Positions 35,846 through 47,426 of a stretch of 64,000 nucleotides of DNA are shown here, piece by piece. The position numbers and the translations under genes are program-made. The stretch is from Mercurialis annua. Lineage: Eukaryota > Streptophyta > Magnoliopsida > Malpighiales > Euphorbiaceae. Each line of letters starts with the position of its first letter. Positions within the stretch are counted from its first letter, which is position 1. The stretch is taken from contig NC_065571.1 of the NCBI RefSeq assembly GCF_937616625.2, forward strand, positions 45,803,651 through 45,867,650. The letters are read 5' to 3'. A model generated the notes under the pieces. The model saw nothing but the letters and a program-made list of their open reading frames with translations, was not told the DNA's origin and ran no database searches.

Positions 35846-36646
35846 GGAGACTTAGATGTCAGAAAGTGGACTTGGTAAAGCAAATTAAGCAACAAGAAGT
35901 GTGAAAGGGAGGCAGAAGAAACAGACAAAGAAAGAAGAGGAAGCTGTGAAAGGGAAGAGAGAGAGAGGAGAAGACGAAAATAATAAATGGGTGGGTGCAA
36001 TTTTGCACGAAGAGTGGGCTTTTTGGTGGTAAAAGTAACGGTGGGGTTTAAATACGGGAGCGGGGTTTTAATGCTCTGCCTTTCTTGCCCATTCTTCGTC
36101 TTCGTAACTTCTAAATTACTTTTCATCATCTTTTTTACTACTAGTACTTTTACGTGTGTTTCATAGGTGGCTCGTACAAGTATATAACTTGTAAAAATAA
36201 TATTTATTCCGTCTCAAATTGATGAACAATGCAATACACATATAAGTTTATCTAATTAAATATGTGAGAATGATTATCTAGTTAATCTCATATAAAAGAA
36301 ACCTAGGCGTTTTTAAATTTAGGGTTTGATAGGATCTTTGTCTTGAATCTCAAGTAGTTCTGATCCATTTTTTGGGATTTTGTGATCGGTTTCAATGGAT
36401 GGTGTTGGAACAGTTGCCGAATAGTTTGTCGGAATCTGAAGAGGCTGAGTTGCTGACTAGGTCGCTTTCTTTTAGACGTTTCGTAACACAATTCAGTGGT
36501 GTAAAGTTGACGATCAACCACGGCGTTTTTAGGATAAAACAGCCGGAGTACAATTGTCACTATACTGCGATAACAGCTCTACAAACACTCTTTGCTGCTT
36601 TGTACGTTCGTATTCTTTGCAAATGAAATGGGATATATATATATAT
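35846..36646. other. KH gene promoter region and unassigned DNA
   Basis: GA-rich leader of the KH gene (35880-35980), then unassigned sequence. An 84-codon plus-strand ORF at 36372-36626 is not recognised and may be chance or a gene relic. Confidence 0.4.
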
Positions 36647-36954
36647 GGGTTAATGTCATAAAAATTCACCAACTTTACACGTTTTCTCATTTTAATCACG
36701 CAGTTTAAATTTTTCCATTTTCATACACGAATTACCACTTTTTCTCAAATTCATGCACGGTGCTAAGGTGTCACGGTTCTATTGGTGTAATTCGCTGAGG
36801 TGGAGGTAATTTTACACCAATGAATGAATGTCACCTCAGGACCGTGCATGAATTTGAGAAAAAGTGGTAGTTCGTGCATGAAAATGATAAAATTTAAACT
36901 GCGTGATTAAAATGAGAAAATATGTAAAGTTTGTGATTTTTTTTACATTAACTC
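36647..36954. mobile_element. Foldback MITE, 308 bp (GGGTTAATGTCAT termini)
   Basis: The two halves are inverted copies: TTCACCAACTTTACACGTTTTC at the left mirrors AAAATATGTAAAGTTTGTGA at the right. The centre has CCGTGCATGAATTTGAGAAA and its inverse. The 9-bp flanks are both TATATATAT, but low complexity weakens that evidence. The element at 40595-40905 is the same family. Confidence 0.8.
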
Positions 36955-37312
36955 TATATATATGGAGAAAAAGGAGTTGTTATGAGGAATAAATACAAAA
37001 AATGTTTTACATATTTAATTAGAAACCAAAACAGTCAAAAACGTTCAAGACACAAGGAGCAGTTCAAGGGATGTGTTTTATTTCAAACAAACATAAATAT
37101 TAAGTATAACACTATCTATTCATTGATATCACTACTTTACACGCACTTTTATTGTTGCCTAATAGGTAAGCTCATTTCGTCGGAACTATATTAGCTTTTC
37201 AAAATATATATAATATATCTTTTCCAAACATTTCGTATATGTATAAAATAATTCATAACATTAGTATTTAAAAATTAAAGCACAACTCACAAATCATACT
37301 CCCCTTATACGG
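36955..37312. other. AT-rich intergenic DNA
   Basis: No gene or recognisable element seen. Confidence 0.35.
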
Positions 37313-38108
37313 TGATACGAACTTTTGAAAGTTCAGATTCCGTCTTCTTATAATCCTTCAAATCTTTAGACTGTGATTTTCAAATTTTCAAAAAAATTAA
37401 CCAATACTTTCCAAGGTAAGAATTTTAATGAGAACGGAGAAAATTGGTCGAAGCACGACGAACCGAACACGTTGATTTTGGCAGGATTTTTCAACAAAAT
37501 TCTGATATATATTTCTGCCAAATTTTGAAAAATAAAAATGGTAGAGTCAAAGAGCATGTCGATAACTTTAATTTAACATAAAGCACATCGATTTCCGATG
37601 TCAGGATTGAGAGATATCGACGAAACAAAAAACGTGTTTTAAATGTTTTTTACTTCTATTTATAGGCATGTTTCTTGCCACATGTCACTGTGCATGTGCG
37701 CCATATGTCGTCGTGCATGTGTGGCACCTGTCTACTCTTATGCACGCCACTTGTCCCCTAATCGCCTTTTTTTATTCTTAATTATTTACGTCTAAACTTC
37801 CGTACTTCGACGTTTTAATTTCGGGATTTTTCTGAAACTTTTAACTCTACATTTAGAGATGCATATTGATATATTAATTTAACCTATATTTCACCAAATG
37901 TTATTCTGCAAGCGTATTTTACTGGATATGAATATTTATCCGCTTATACCTAATTATAACTCCAAACATAATCCGATCATAATTTATTTATATTCTTAAC
38001 ATATTTAATATATTTTTTTATCAAACATGACACATATTTCATCGGACTTTAAACGATACGTGTGTCACACGTCGAATACTTACGTCATAATAGTGAGAGA
38101 TGTTACAA
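37313..38108 (-). repeat. Possible solo LTR of a Ty3-type element
   Basis: On the minus strand this begins TGTAACATCTCTCAC, a common start of plant Ty3 LTRs, and ends ...AAGTTCGTATCA, giving TG...CA ends. The 5-bp flanks do not match (TACGG against ATGTC), so the boundary or the call could be wrong. No internal retroelement sequence lies nearby. Confidence 0.4.
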
Positions 38109-38199
38109 TGTCTTTTAGATTCATTATAAATTTAGAATACTTTTGTTATTTTTTTTTAATTTGTAAATTATTAATAGATTCAAATGTGGTTAATGACTA

Positions 38200-38613
38200 A
38201 GGGATTTAGGTGTTGGTATTGGATATCGATTTGATGATGAACGGTTTATTGTAGGGGACGTTTTCTCATTTGGATTGCGTATCCTGTACTTATGGATTTG
38301 TGACCCTTTTATAGTGTGTGTAGCGTGCTTTGTTTGCTTCTTCTTTCCTAGTCGATGTGGAATTTATGGTTATTCCGTTTTCACTTGGTTTATTTGTATA
38401 TGCGTAAAATTTTATTTTTCTTTTCCAGTTTTAATCTAATAGATTGTTTTGGGTAATCTTTATGTGGCTGAAATCCCTTCTTCGTTGTATTTATATATCC
38501 CGATGTCGTGGATGGATTTGAAACCTTTATAGATGATATGAGATTTTTATAGTCGATTTGAGACTTTTGTAATCGATTATTACCATTAATGATATCTTAT
38601 CTTTGACAAAAAA
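38200..38613 (+). mobile_element. LINE 3' tail (UTR only)
   Basis: The sequence ends TTACCATTAATGATATCTTA followed by TCTTTGACAAAAAA, the usual end of plant LINE 3' UTRs. No coding part is seen upstream, so it would be an extreme 5' truncation. The left edge is a guess. Confidence 0.45.
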
Positions 38614-38732
38614 GAAAACTAAGTGGTGTGTCTTAATGAGTAGGGATCTCCCTCATAAGATTAAAAGCCTTGAATTTAAACGCCTACGCTCATACCTTAA
38701 GCTAAGAAACATATATGAAATAGTTTGATATA

Positions 38733-39588
38733 GGCTAATCACTTTAAAAACTACCGACCTTTTATTTTGTTTTTAATAACACCCCGACCTTGCAATTTCG
38801 TCAATAGCACCCTATTTCGTATTTTTACGTTTCAATAGCACCATAATTTTGAAAAAACAGATGATTTTACTATTATTAGGATTAACTTTTATAAAACAAT
38901 CAAATTTACGGGTCATTTTATACCTTTTTCCACTCAGACAATTTCTAATAAGTTCCTTAACTTAAAAAACTTTCGAATAAATCCTAAATAAAAAAAATTA
39001 ATTAAAAACATATACAATTAATTATTTAATTCAAATAAAATAAATACTTAAAATGGAATCTGCCATCCCCGCCATCGGCCACCCGCCGCTCTCCGATCTC
39101 CACCGGAGACGAGCTGCTCGTCTTCCATGGAAGACCAGCAGATCTGGTCTTCCTTGGGGAAGACCAGATCGTCTTCCCCAAGGAAGACCAGCAGATTTGC
39201 TGGTCTTCCTTAGGGAAGACGAGCTGGTCTTCCCCAGATTTGCTGGTCTTCCATGGGGAAGACCGGTGACGGAGAGTCCGAAGGCACCGGTGACGGAGGG
39301 TCCGAAGGGAGGCGGTGGATTTTTATTTAATTTATTTATTTTATAAAATTTTTGTTATTGAAAAGAGGGTTTGTGCGTATAATTTAAAATATTATATAAC
39401 ATTTTGAGCTTTTCAAAAATATGAAGGATTTGTTTTAAATTTTATCCAAATGAAAAGAGTTCAATTTAATACTTTAGGGTGCTATTGAAACGGAAAAATA
39501 CGAAATAGGGTACAATTGACGAAATTAAAAGGTCGGGGTGTTATTGAAAAAAAAAATAAAAAGTCAGTAGTTTTTAAGGTGATTAGCC
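38733..39588. mobile_element. Mutator-like foldback with GGTCTTCC hairpin core
   Basis: The termini GGCTAATCACTTTAAAAACT and the inverse of AGTTTTTAAGGTGATTAGCC are followed by matching arms (AACACCCCGACCTT, CCTATTTCGTATTTTTACGTTTC). The flanking 9-mers TTTGATATA (38724) and TTTAATATA (39589) agree at 8 of 9. The core 39100-39270 is GC-rich with repeated GGAAGACCAGC and GCTGGTCTTCC hairpins. The 97-codon ORF across it is not credible. Confidence 0.85.
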
Positions 39589-39690
39589 TTTAATATATTA
39601 TAACTCCTAAACTATACCATTTGATTCCATTATTCCCTTAAATTTTATTTGTTTCCTATTAAACCTCTTAACTTTTAGTATTAAACTATT

Positions 39691-40400
39691 GGCTTAATTT
39701 CTTAAAAAACCCACACCTTGCATTTTTTTTTTCGTTTATACCATGACCTTGTAAAAACACCATTTGTACCCAATTTTGAGTTTTTATGTTTCATCTCTAC
39801 CCAAAAGCATTAAATTGTACTCTTTTCATTTGAAAAAAAGTTTAAAACAATCCTTCATTTTTAACTTATATACGAATTAGATATTAATGTTATTAATAGT
39901 ACATAAATACCATCTTTTTCAAAAAATTAAAAATAATAATAATTCTTTTAGTTTTTTTAAAAAATATTTCGAATTTTTTTTAATTTTTTCAACTTTTTTA
40001 AAAATATTTCCGACAAAAAAAATAAAAAAAATTTTTAGTTTTTTTAAAAAATATTTCGAATTTTTTTTAATTTTTTCAACTTTTTTAAAAATATTTCCGA
40101 CAAAAAAAATTAAAAATAATAATAATTTTTTTTAATTTTTTATTATTTTATCAAATTAAAAAAATTAATTAATTATTTGGATGTATTTGATTATTTTTTA
40201 AGTTTAAGGATTTATTTGTATATTTTAAAATAGAAAAAAGTATGTTTTAAACTCTTTTCCAAATGAAAAAAGTACAATTTAATGCTTTTGGGTAGAGATG
40301 AAACATAAAAACCCAAAATTGGGTACAAATGGTGTTTTTACAAGGTCAGGGTATAAACGAAGAAAAAGTGGAAGGTGGGGTTTTTTTAAGGAATTAAGCC
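39691..40400. mobile_element. Mutator-like foldback, 710 bp, perfect 9-bp duplication
   Basis: The arms start GGCTTAATTTCTTAAAAAAC and mirror at the right end. TAAACTATT flanks both sides (39682-39690 and 40401-40409). The core is A/T-rich, with a 95-bp stretch around TTTTTAAAAAATATTTCGAA tandemly repeated (39948 and 40038). No ORF is credible. Confidence 0.9.
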
Positions 40401-40594
40401 TAAACTATTTAATGTCTCATCTTTTATTTTTTTTGCTGACCTAACCTGTTTTTATCTAGTATGGCAAAACGCGTGTATTCAAATCTTTTGAAGCGCGTGA
40501 AGAATAACTAAAATGCTTTAAACTATTTTTATTGAATATTTAATATATATTTTTAACTCATTTAACCTCTAAAAAAATACAATTATTAAATTTT

Positions 40595-40905
40595 GGGTTA
40601 ACGTCATAAAAATTCACCAACTTTACACATTTTCTTAATTTAATCAAGTTCTTTAAAACTTCTCATAAGAATACACTAACTTTCATTTTTTTTCCCAAAT
40701 TCATACACGGTGCTGACGTGTCACTCATTCATTGGTTAAAAATGACTTACACCTCAGCCAATTGCACCAATGAATGAGTGCCACTTCGGCACCGTGCATG
40801 AATTTGGGAAAAAAATGAAAATTAGTGTGTTTTTATGAGAAGTTGTAAAGAACGTGATTAAATTGAGAAAACGTGTAAAGTTGGTGGATTTTTATGATAT
40901 TACCC
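40595..40905. mobile_element. Foldback MITE, second copy of the GGGTTAA family
   Basis: It shares with 36647-36954 the arm ATAAAAATTCACCAACTTTACAC and a central CGGTGC...GCACCG hairpin around CAATGAATGAGTG. The flanking duplication is not clean (about TTAAATTTT and TTTAATTTT). Confidence 0.8.
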
Positions 40906-41407
40906 CTTTAATTTTTGATAGTATTTTCAAAATTTTTTGATGATGGCAGAAACTAAAAAAAAGTAGAAATAGATGAAAAACATTTAAAGTTAATCAAATA
41001 ATTACATGATATTAGTCTTTGTACATATAAATATATTTTTTACATTTCAACAAACAAAAGGAGTTTGTCTCTTTTTTAATGATGTTTATAAAATATATTA
41101 TTATGCTTTGATGATATTAAATGAAGGTTTAATTGCTTAAAAAATCAAAAACTTTGGTGTATTTTGTAAATTTAACACGAACTTTCAATTTCGATAATTT
41201 TGGACACCAGCTTTGAATTTTTTGCAATTTTAAAGACCGAGAAATTTTCTATTATAAAATATGTTGATGTGGACGTCGAAACAATGTTTATTTTGGTATA
41301 CACATCATCATCTTTAATGAAAATTGCTCAGTGCTTAGAATTGCAAAAAAATAAATTGAGAATTCATGTATTTAATTGCTAAAATTGAAAGTTCATGTTA
41401 AAATTGC

Positions 41408-42088
41408 GGCTAATAATCATGGACGGTCCTCGACCTTTGCACTAAACTTCCCTAAACCCCCTCACCTTTCAAAAGCTTCACTAAACCCCCTGACCTTTAT
41501 GGCGGCGCCATTCACGGCCCTTCTGGAAAAAAACCTGTGACACAAAGAGCGTAAATACACCATGTTAATCAAACCCTAAACCACATGAACCAGACAACAA
41601 GAGTAAAAATCAATCTTTCTCACTCTAAATTTCTGTTTTGTTCCTTCGTTATTTCTTCTTCTTCACAATGTAAGAACACAGAAAGCACGGAAGATGAACA
41701 GGCAATCGAAGAAACAATGGCGGTGTGAAAATGAGAGTTTCAGAAGAAAAAAGGGAAGGGAAGGAAGCAAGTGTATGTCAGAAAGAAGATGAAAGAGAGA
41801 GAAAAGTTACCGAGCGGTTACTTTTTTTTTTGATTTTAAAATTTGAAAAGTCAACCGACATATCAGAGGAAGGAACTGTTGCTTCTGACAGAGGAGAGGT
41901 CACGTGGGTCGACAGGTGGCGAGGCAAACGCATGCAAACGATTAAATCGTTGGCGGCGCCGCGATTCTGTGTTTTTTTTTTTTCAGAAGGGCCGTGAATG
42001 GCGCCGCCATAAAGGTCAGGGGGTTTAGTGAAGCTTTTGAAAGGTGAGGGGGTTTAGAAAGGTCGAGGACCGTCCATGATTATTAGCC
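41408..42088. mobile_element. Mutator-like foldback with long arms, perfect 9-bp duplication
   Basis: The arms begin GGCTAATAATCATGGACGGT and mirror exactly, including GGCGGCGCCATTCACGGCCC. TAAAATTGC flanks both ends (41399-41407 and 42089-42097). The core, 41550-41960, is unlike the arms and includes a purine-rich run with a 91-codon ORF (41725-41997) that runs into the arm and so is unlikely to be a gene. Possibly captured host DNA. Confidence 0.9.
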
Positions 42089-43145
42089 TAAAATTGCAAA
42101 ATACACTAGAATTCATGATTGTTAAAGTAACTAAGCCTTAAATCAATTTTTAATAATATATCGCTCTTTAATTTAAATATGAGAGGCATATTTATATATT
42201 TTTTAAAATTAATATATTGGGTGAGAGGTTAAATAAGCAAAATATAAAAGTTTAAATGTGAAATGGAAAAATAGTTAGTTAATGGGTGTTATAGGTCAAA
42301 ATAGTGTAGTTAGAATCATAATTTTTCCACGTCAGTTGTGTTTCATTCATGAATGGTTTGAGGGGTTGAATAGAGCAAAATCAAAAATCAATAGCTTTAA
42401 TAGGAAAAAAATTACTAGAACAAAGTGGTATAATTTAGAAGGTAAACTATATATTAAACCTATATAAAATCCTAAAACTATGTATTAAGCTTATTTAAAG
42501 ATAATATGAAGATAATGTGGATAATTTTCTAATGTTAATAAATATAAAAATTGATTAGTAACAATCAACTACTACTATTTTATCTTCGAAAAAAAAACAT
42601 TAAATTCTTATAAGCTCAAATATCATCTATATAAATATAATTCTATCCTTTTTATAAGAAAAAGGTTGGATGGTGACTAAATTGGATGTCATAATTGTAA
42701 TATTTCATATCAAAAATCAATTTATAATGATGAAAAAATTGATCGAAGATTGTGTTTTATTGGTGAAATAAATTAATAATTTATTTTTATTTTTTATAAA
42801 TAAATATGACCGTTTTAGATTAGATTTAACTAAAATAGGTGATTGTTTTTGAAAAAAATATGACCAAGTGACCCAAAATGGCAAAAAAAATAGCGAGAGT
42901 TTTATTATGTCCAAATTTTTAAAACGTCTCGACAATAGTTAATATTGTATTGTATCATTTCAAAAATGTCTCAACTCGAAAAGGAGTTTGCTGATACTGA
43001 TATGTCATAAACATGAACTGCCACCAATTTTTCATATATGGAAAATAGTTAGCAAAATATGCAGATAATGACCCAAGAAGATCAAACGTTTGGCGAATTT
43101 TTTTATCACAACCAAATCTTAAAAATGTTTTTTAGATAAAATAAA
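42089..43145. other. End of the outer element and AT-rich DNA
   Basis: Up to about 42460 this is the right part of the outer repeat (GTGGTATAATTTAG...ATTAAACC mirrors 39590-39640). Beyond that I see no feature. Confidence 0.45.
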
Positions 43146-43473
43146 GGCTAACCTATCTATAGACTCCTGTACTTTACACTTTTTTTCGTAGGTCCTTATA
43201 CTTCATTTTTTTATTATTTGGTTCTTCTACTTACCTATTTCCGATTTCCAGGTCTTTTTTGAGTTTTTTCAGTCCCTCTATTTAATTTTTTTCCTTCAGT
43301 CCTTCTGCTTGTAATCTTTTTTTCCTCTAGTCACACAAAAGAACTGGAAAAAACTCAAAAAGAACCTAAAAATAAAAAAATAGATAAGTAGAGGGACCAG
43401 ATAATACAAAAATGAAGTTTAAGGACCTACGGAAAAAAAGTGTAAAGTACATAGGCCTCTAGATGGTTTTGCC
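43146..43473. mobile_element. Foldback MITE, 328 bp, perfect 9-bp duplication
   Basis: The left arm GGCTAACCTATCTATAGACT mirrors the right end AGGCCTCTAGATGGTTTTGCC, and AGTCCCTC/TAGAGGGAC words pair inside. TAAAATAAA flanks both ends (43137-43145 and 43474-43482). No ORF. Confidence 0.88.
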
Positions 43474-43835
43474 TAAAATAAATATGTGATAGTGTACGTC
43501 AGCGACACATCAATATTAGCACGTTCTTTTCTTCTCTCTTCGAAAATAAAAGCTCTCCCTTTTCTTTAAAAACAAAAAAAAATTCTTTTATATTCTTAAA
43601 GGTGGGAGAAGATGATTTTTCCGGTTAACCGGATAATCATCTTCTCTCCGCCCATAGCATTTTTTTTTTATAAACACCAATTTGATTAAAAAGGCCCAAA
43701 ACGCCAGAATTCAAACAAAGCAAACTGCCCTTCAAGCAGCAATAATCACCTTATATCACCTATATATATATTTACAAATGACTCCCTGTACTCCCCCATC
43801 TATACAAAGAAGTATGATTTCTAACAAAAATTTTG

Positions 43836-46800
43836 TCAGTTTTCATAAACTAGCATGAATCTATGAGAATTGTCCCTTCTGCTATACATCTTCAACAACA
43901 TGTCTCTACGAATCCAGCTCAGTATCATTGCAACATTCACTGCTTCTTCTTCAAATACACTTATGTTCGTCCCTTTCCGGACATAGTATACTGAACAGGC
44001 AAATGCTACTCTCCTTAATCTTGCCATTAAGCTCTTTCCTGCAGCTCTTCTTGAAAACCAGGAGCATTCTCTCCTCCATACCAATACATTTCTGTTAATC
44101 AAACAAGCTTGAAGTACCTTCTGAAATATTATTGCAGATACCTGACAACTAAAGAATAGATGCTCAATAGTTTCAGTTTCTTCACCACATAACACACAAA
44201 TATCATTTCCTACACAGCCCCATCTTCTCAATTTATCTTTTGTTCTCAGTTTTTTCTTAATTGCCAGCCAAACAATAAAGCTATGTCTGGGAACAAGCCC
44301 TGGACTCCATATTAATCTCCACCATGAGACCTTACCAGTTGCAGGTCTAAAGGTCTTCCAAGCATTCTGAATACTAAATGCCCCATTCTTGCTATGCTTC
44401 CAAACCACTAAATCCTCCATTGAGTTCACACTGAATTTTCTAACTCTCTCCCAAGCCTCTGCAGTAACTTCATCCATGGGGTTTGGCAGATTCCATCTAC
44501 CCCTCCTCCAAAGGTCTTTTACTTTTGCTGTATATGGGACATCAATATCTTCAATCACCATATTTGGATAAAGTTCCAACAAAGAGCACCCATCCACCCA
44601 TGGATCATGCCAGAACATTATATCTCCCTTACCAAGATTATAACAGTAACAGGATTTCACCTCATCTCTAAGATTGATTAAACTCCTCCAATTCCAGCTA
44701 GCATTGAATGGCTTTGTGATGCCCCAAAAACTGAGCAGCTTCAGTTTATTTCTAATTACCCACAGAGCCCACGTGGACTTTTTAATAGCCACAAGATCCC
44801 AAATATGTTTCATAACTGCTATTCTGTTCCAAAGAACCAGATTCTTCACACCCAGTCCTCCTTCATTCTTAGGTTTGCAAACCTCATCCTAAGCCACCAA
44901 ACTTCCACTTTTGAACTCGGGTACTCCTCTCCATAAGAAATTCCTGCAAATTTTCTCAACACCCCTAGTAACAGATAGAGGCAGAATAAATCTAGATCCC
45001 CAGTACACCTGCATATTAAACATAACAGATTTAATGAGTTGTAAGCGCCCAACATAAGTGAGGTGCTTCACAGTCCAGTGATTGACCCTTTTAGTTATCT
45101 TATCAATAAGACCCTTACAGTCTTCTTTGCGCAGTCTTTTACTAATTAGAGGAACCCCTAAATACTTAATAGGCAGATTACCCTCTTTGAACTCCAAAGC
45201 TTGCAGAATATTATCCCTTATCCTCCTCTCAACACCACTAAAGTAGATGTTACTTTTGTTAGCATTAATATGAAGCCCAGACACATCTCTGAAATGTTTC
45301 AAAATTCCATCAATCTGATTAATGGTTCTCATATTTCCTTTGCAGAAGATAAATAAGTCATCTGCAAAACACATGTAATTAATTTTCAGTTCTTTGCACC
45401 CTGAATGGAAATCAAATCCTCTGCTACTAGCTTAATTCAATACTCTAGATAGGTACTCCATCACTAGGACAAACAGTAGAGGGGACATTGGATCCCCTTG
45501 TCTAATTCCACAGGTCCCTTTGAAAAAACCTTCAGGGCAGCCATTGATCATCATAGAGAAGGTTGGAGTTCTAACACACAGCATAACCCACTTGATAAAC
45601 TTTCCAGGAAATCTCAATCCTAGCAACACCTCCTCAATGCAATCCCAGTTTATTGAGTCATAAGCTTTCCTTAAATCTATCTTTAAGGCACAATCTTTCT
45701 TCCCATTTATTCTATGGTAATTGTGAACGAGCTCATGATCCATCAGGATGTTGTCATCAATTTTCCTTCCAGGTACAAATGCAGATTGTGCTTTGTCAAT
45801 TATATCTTCCAGACAGTTCTTCATTCTAGCTGAGATAATCTTTGTTATGCATTTGTAAATTACATTGCAACAAGAAATTGGTCTAAAATCCCCCAAAGTC
45901 TCAGCATTCTCTGTTTTGGGTATAATTGTTATGATAGTGGTATTGATCTGCTTCAATAGACAGCCAGATTCAAAAAAATCCCTAACTGCATTACAGACCT
46001 CCACCCCTATAATTTCCCAACTCTTTTTGAAGAATACACTGTTATAACCATCAGGACCAGGGGCCTTATCACTGCCTATCCCAAACATAGCCTCCTTAAT
46101 CTCTACATCAGTCATAGGCTTACACATGTTCATACTATCCTCCTCAGACACCATTTTCCCTGTAGATAAAATCACATTGTCTATACTAGCATTCCTAGTA
46201 TTACTGGTGCCAAACAAACTCCTATAATACTCCACAATGTTACTAGCAATAGCATTCTGATCAGTGATTGTACAACCATTGATCTTAAGATGGTTAATCT
46301 TGTTACTAGCATTCCTCTGTTTTAAAGCTTTATGGAAGAATTTAGTATTTAAGTCACCAAGTTCTATCCATTGTACCCTAGATTTTTTTAAGAAAACCTC
46401 CTCCCATTTCAATAATTTCTTCAAATGATTCCCAACTGCCAGCTCTTCATCTAGTAGGTCAGGTTCTAGGGGATTACTATGAATTCTGCCTTGGATCTCA
46501 TCTAACAATTTTCTAGCCCTCTCCACTTGAATAGAAATATCACAAAATTTAGTCCTATTAAGGTCTTTTAAGTCATGTTTCAACAATTTAAGCTTTTGTA
46601 CAACTCTATACATAGGATGCCCTATTATAGGTTTACTCCACACATTTCTCACCATGTTCAAAAACTCATCACATTCTGTCCACATATTACAGAATCTAAA
46701 TGGTTTTGGCCTATTCACTACAACTTCATTGAAATCAATAATGACAGGGGCATGATCAGAAATACCTAAATTGAGAATTCTAGCCTCTGCATTGTTGAAT

Positions 46801-47426
46801 TTGTTCAACCATTCTTCATTCACTAATGCTCTATCCAGCTTCCTCCAAATCCTGCTAGTAGCATCCTGATTATTAGTCCATGTGAAAAGGTTACCAGACC
46901 ATTTCAATTCCAGTAAATTAGCTTCATCAACACAAGCGTGAAACTCCTCAGAATCATTCTGGTTAGCACAATTACCCCTAATTCTCTCACTATCTCTGAG
47001 AATAGCATTGAAATCACCAAGGATCACCCAAGCTATCTCCTGATTCATATCAATATTGCACAAGTCCTTCCATAATTCTCTTCTCTTCAGGTGATCATTT
47101 GCACCATAAATGAAAGTACACCTGAACTTCTTACTACTGTTCTCAACTACACAATTAATCATCTGATTAGTTTTATACAACACATTCACTAACCAAATAT
47201 CCTGCTTAAACATAATCCAGATTCTCCCCAATAAGAAACATTCATTATTATTAACAAGTTTCCATCCCTGCAAATTCAAACACTCCCACACTTTCTTAAT
47301 GTTTACCTCACGAACCCTGGTTTCCACTATAGCAATTAGAGAGAGTTGATTGGATCTGATAAGCTTCTTCACCTCTAACTGCTTGATAGGGTCATTAAGA
47401 CCCCTGATATTCCACACCCCAATCAT
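43836..47426 (-). pseudogene. LINE ORF2: endonuclease, reverse transcriptase, zf-RVT (two in-frame stops)
   Basis: About 1196 codons in one frame. The endonuclease is N-terminal (MIGVWNIRGLNDP, ETRV, ILGDFNAIL, RKLDRALVN, LGISDHAPV). RT follows (DKAPGPDGYNSVFFKKSW, RPISCCNVIYKCITKI, ALKIDLRKAYDSINW, GIRQGDPMSP, then CFADDLFIF). The C-terminus has the zf-RVT finger (WGCVGNDICVLCGEETETIEHLFFSC). The frame is broken only by TAA at 45434-45432, just before the FADD active site, and TAG at 44892-44890 (probably Trp originally). There is no frameshift. The protein would nick DNA and copy its own RNA at the target; the stops now separate these functions. Confidence 0.9.

Noticed and set aside
36372..36626. 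84-residue ORF
   Set aside because: The composition is not implausible, but I see no domain, no promoter and no splice partners; left unassigned.
39053..39346. 97-codon ORF
   Set aside because: It lies in the hairpin core of a foldback element; the repeat structure explains the openness.
39887..40135. 82-codon Phe/Lys-rich ORF
   Set aside because: It comes from A/T-rich tandem repeats in a foldback core.
41725..41997. 90-residue ORF in the 41408 foldback
   Set aside because: It runs into the inverted arm, has low-complexity Lys/Glu content and no recognisable domain.
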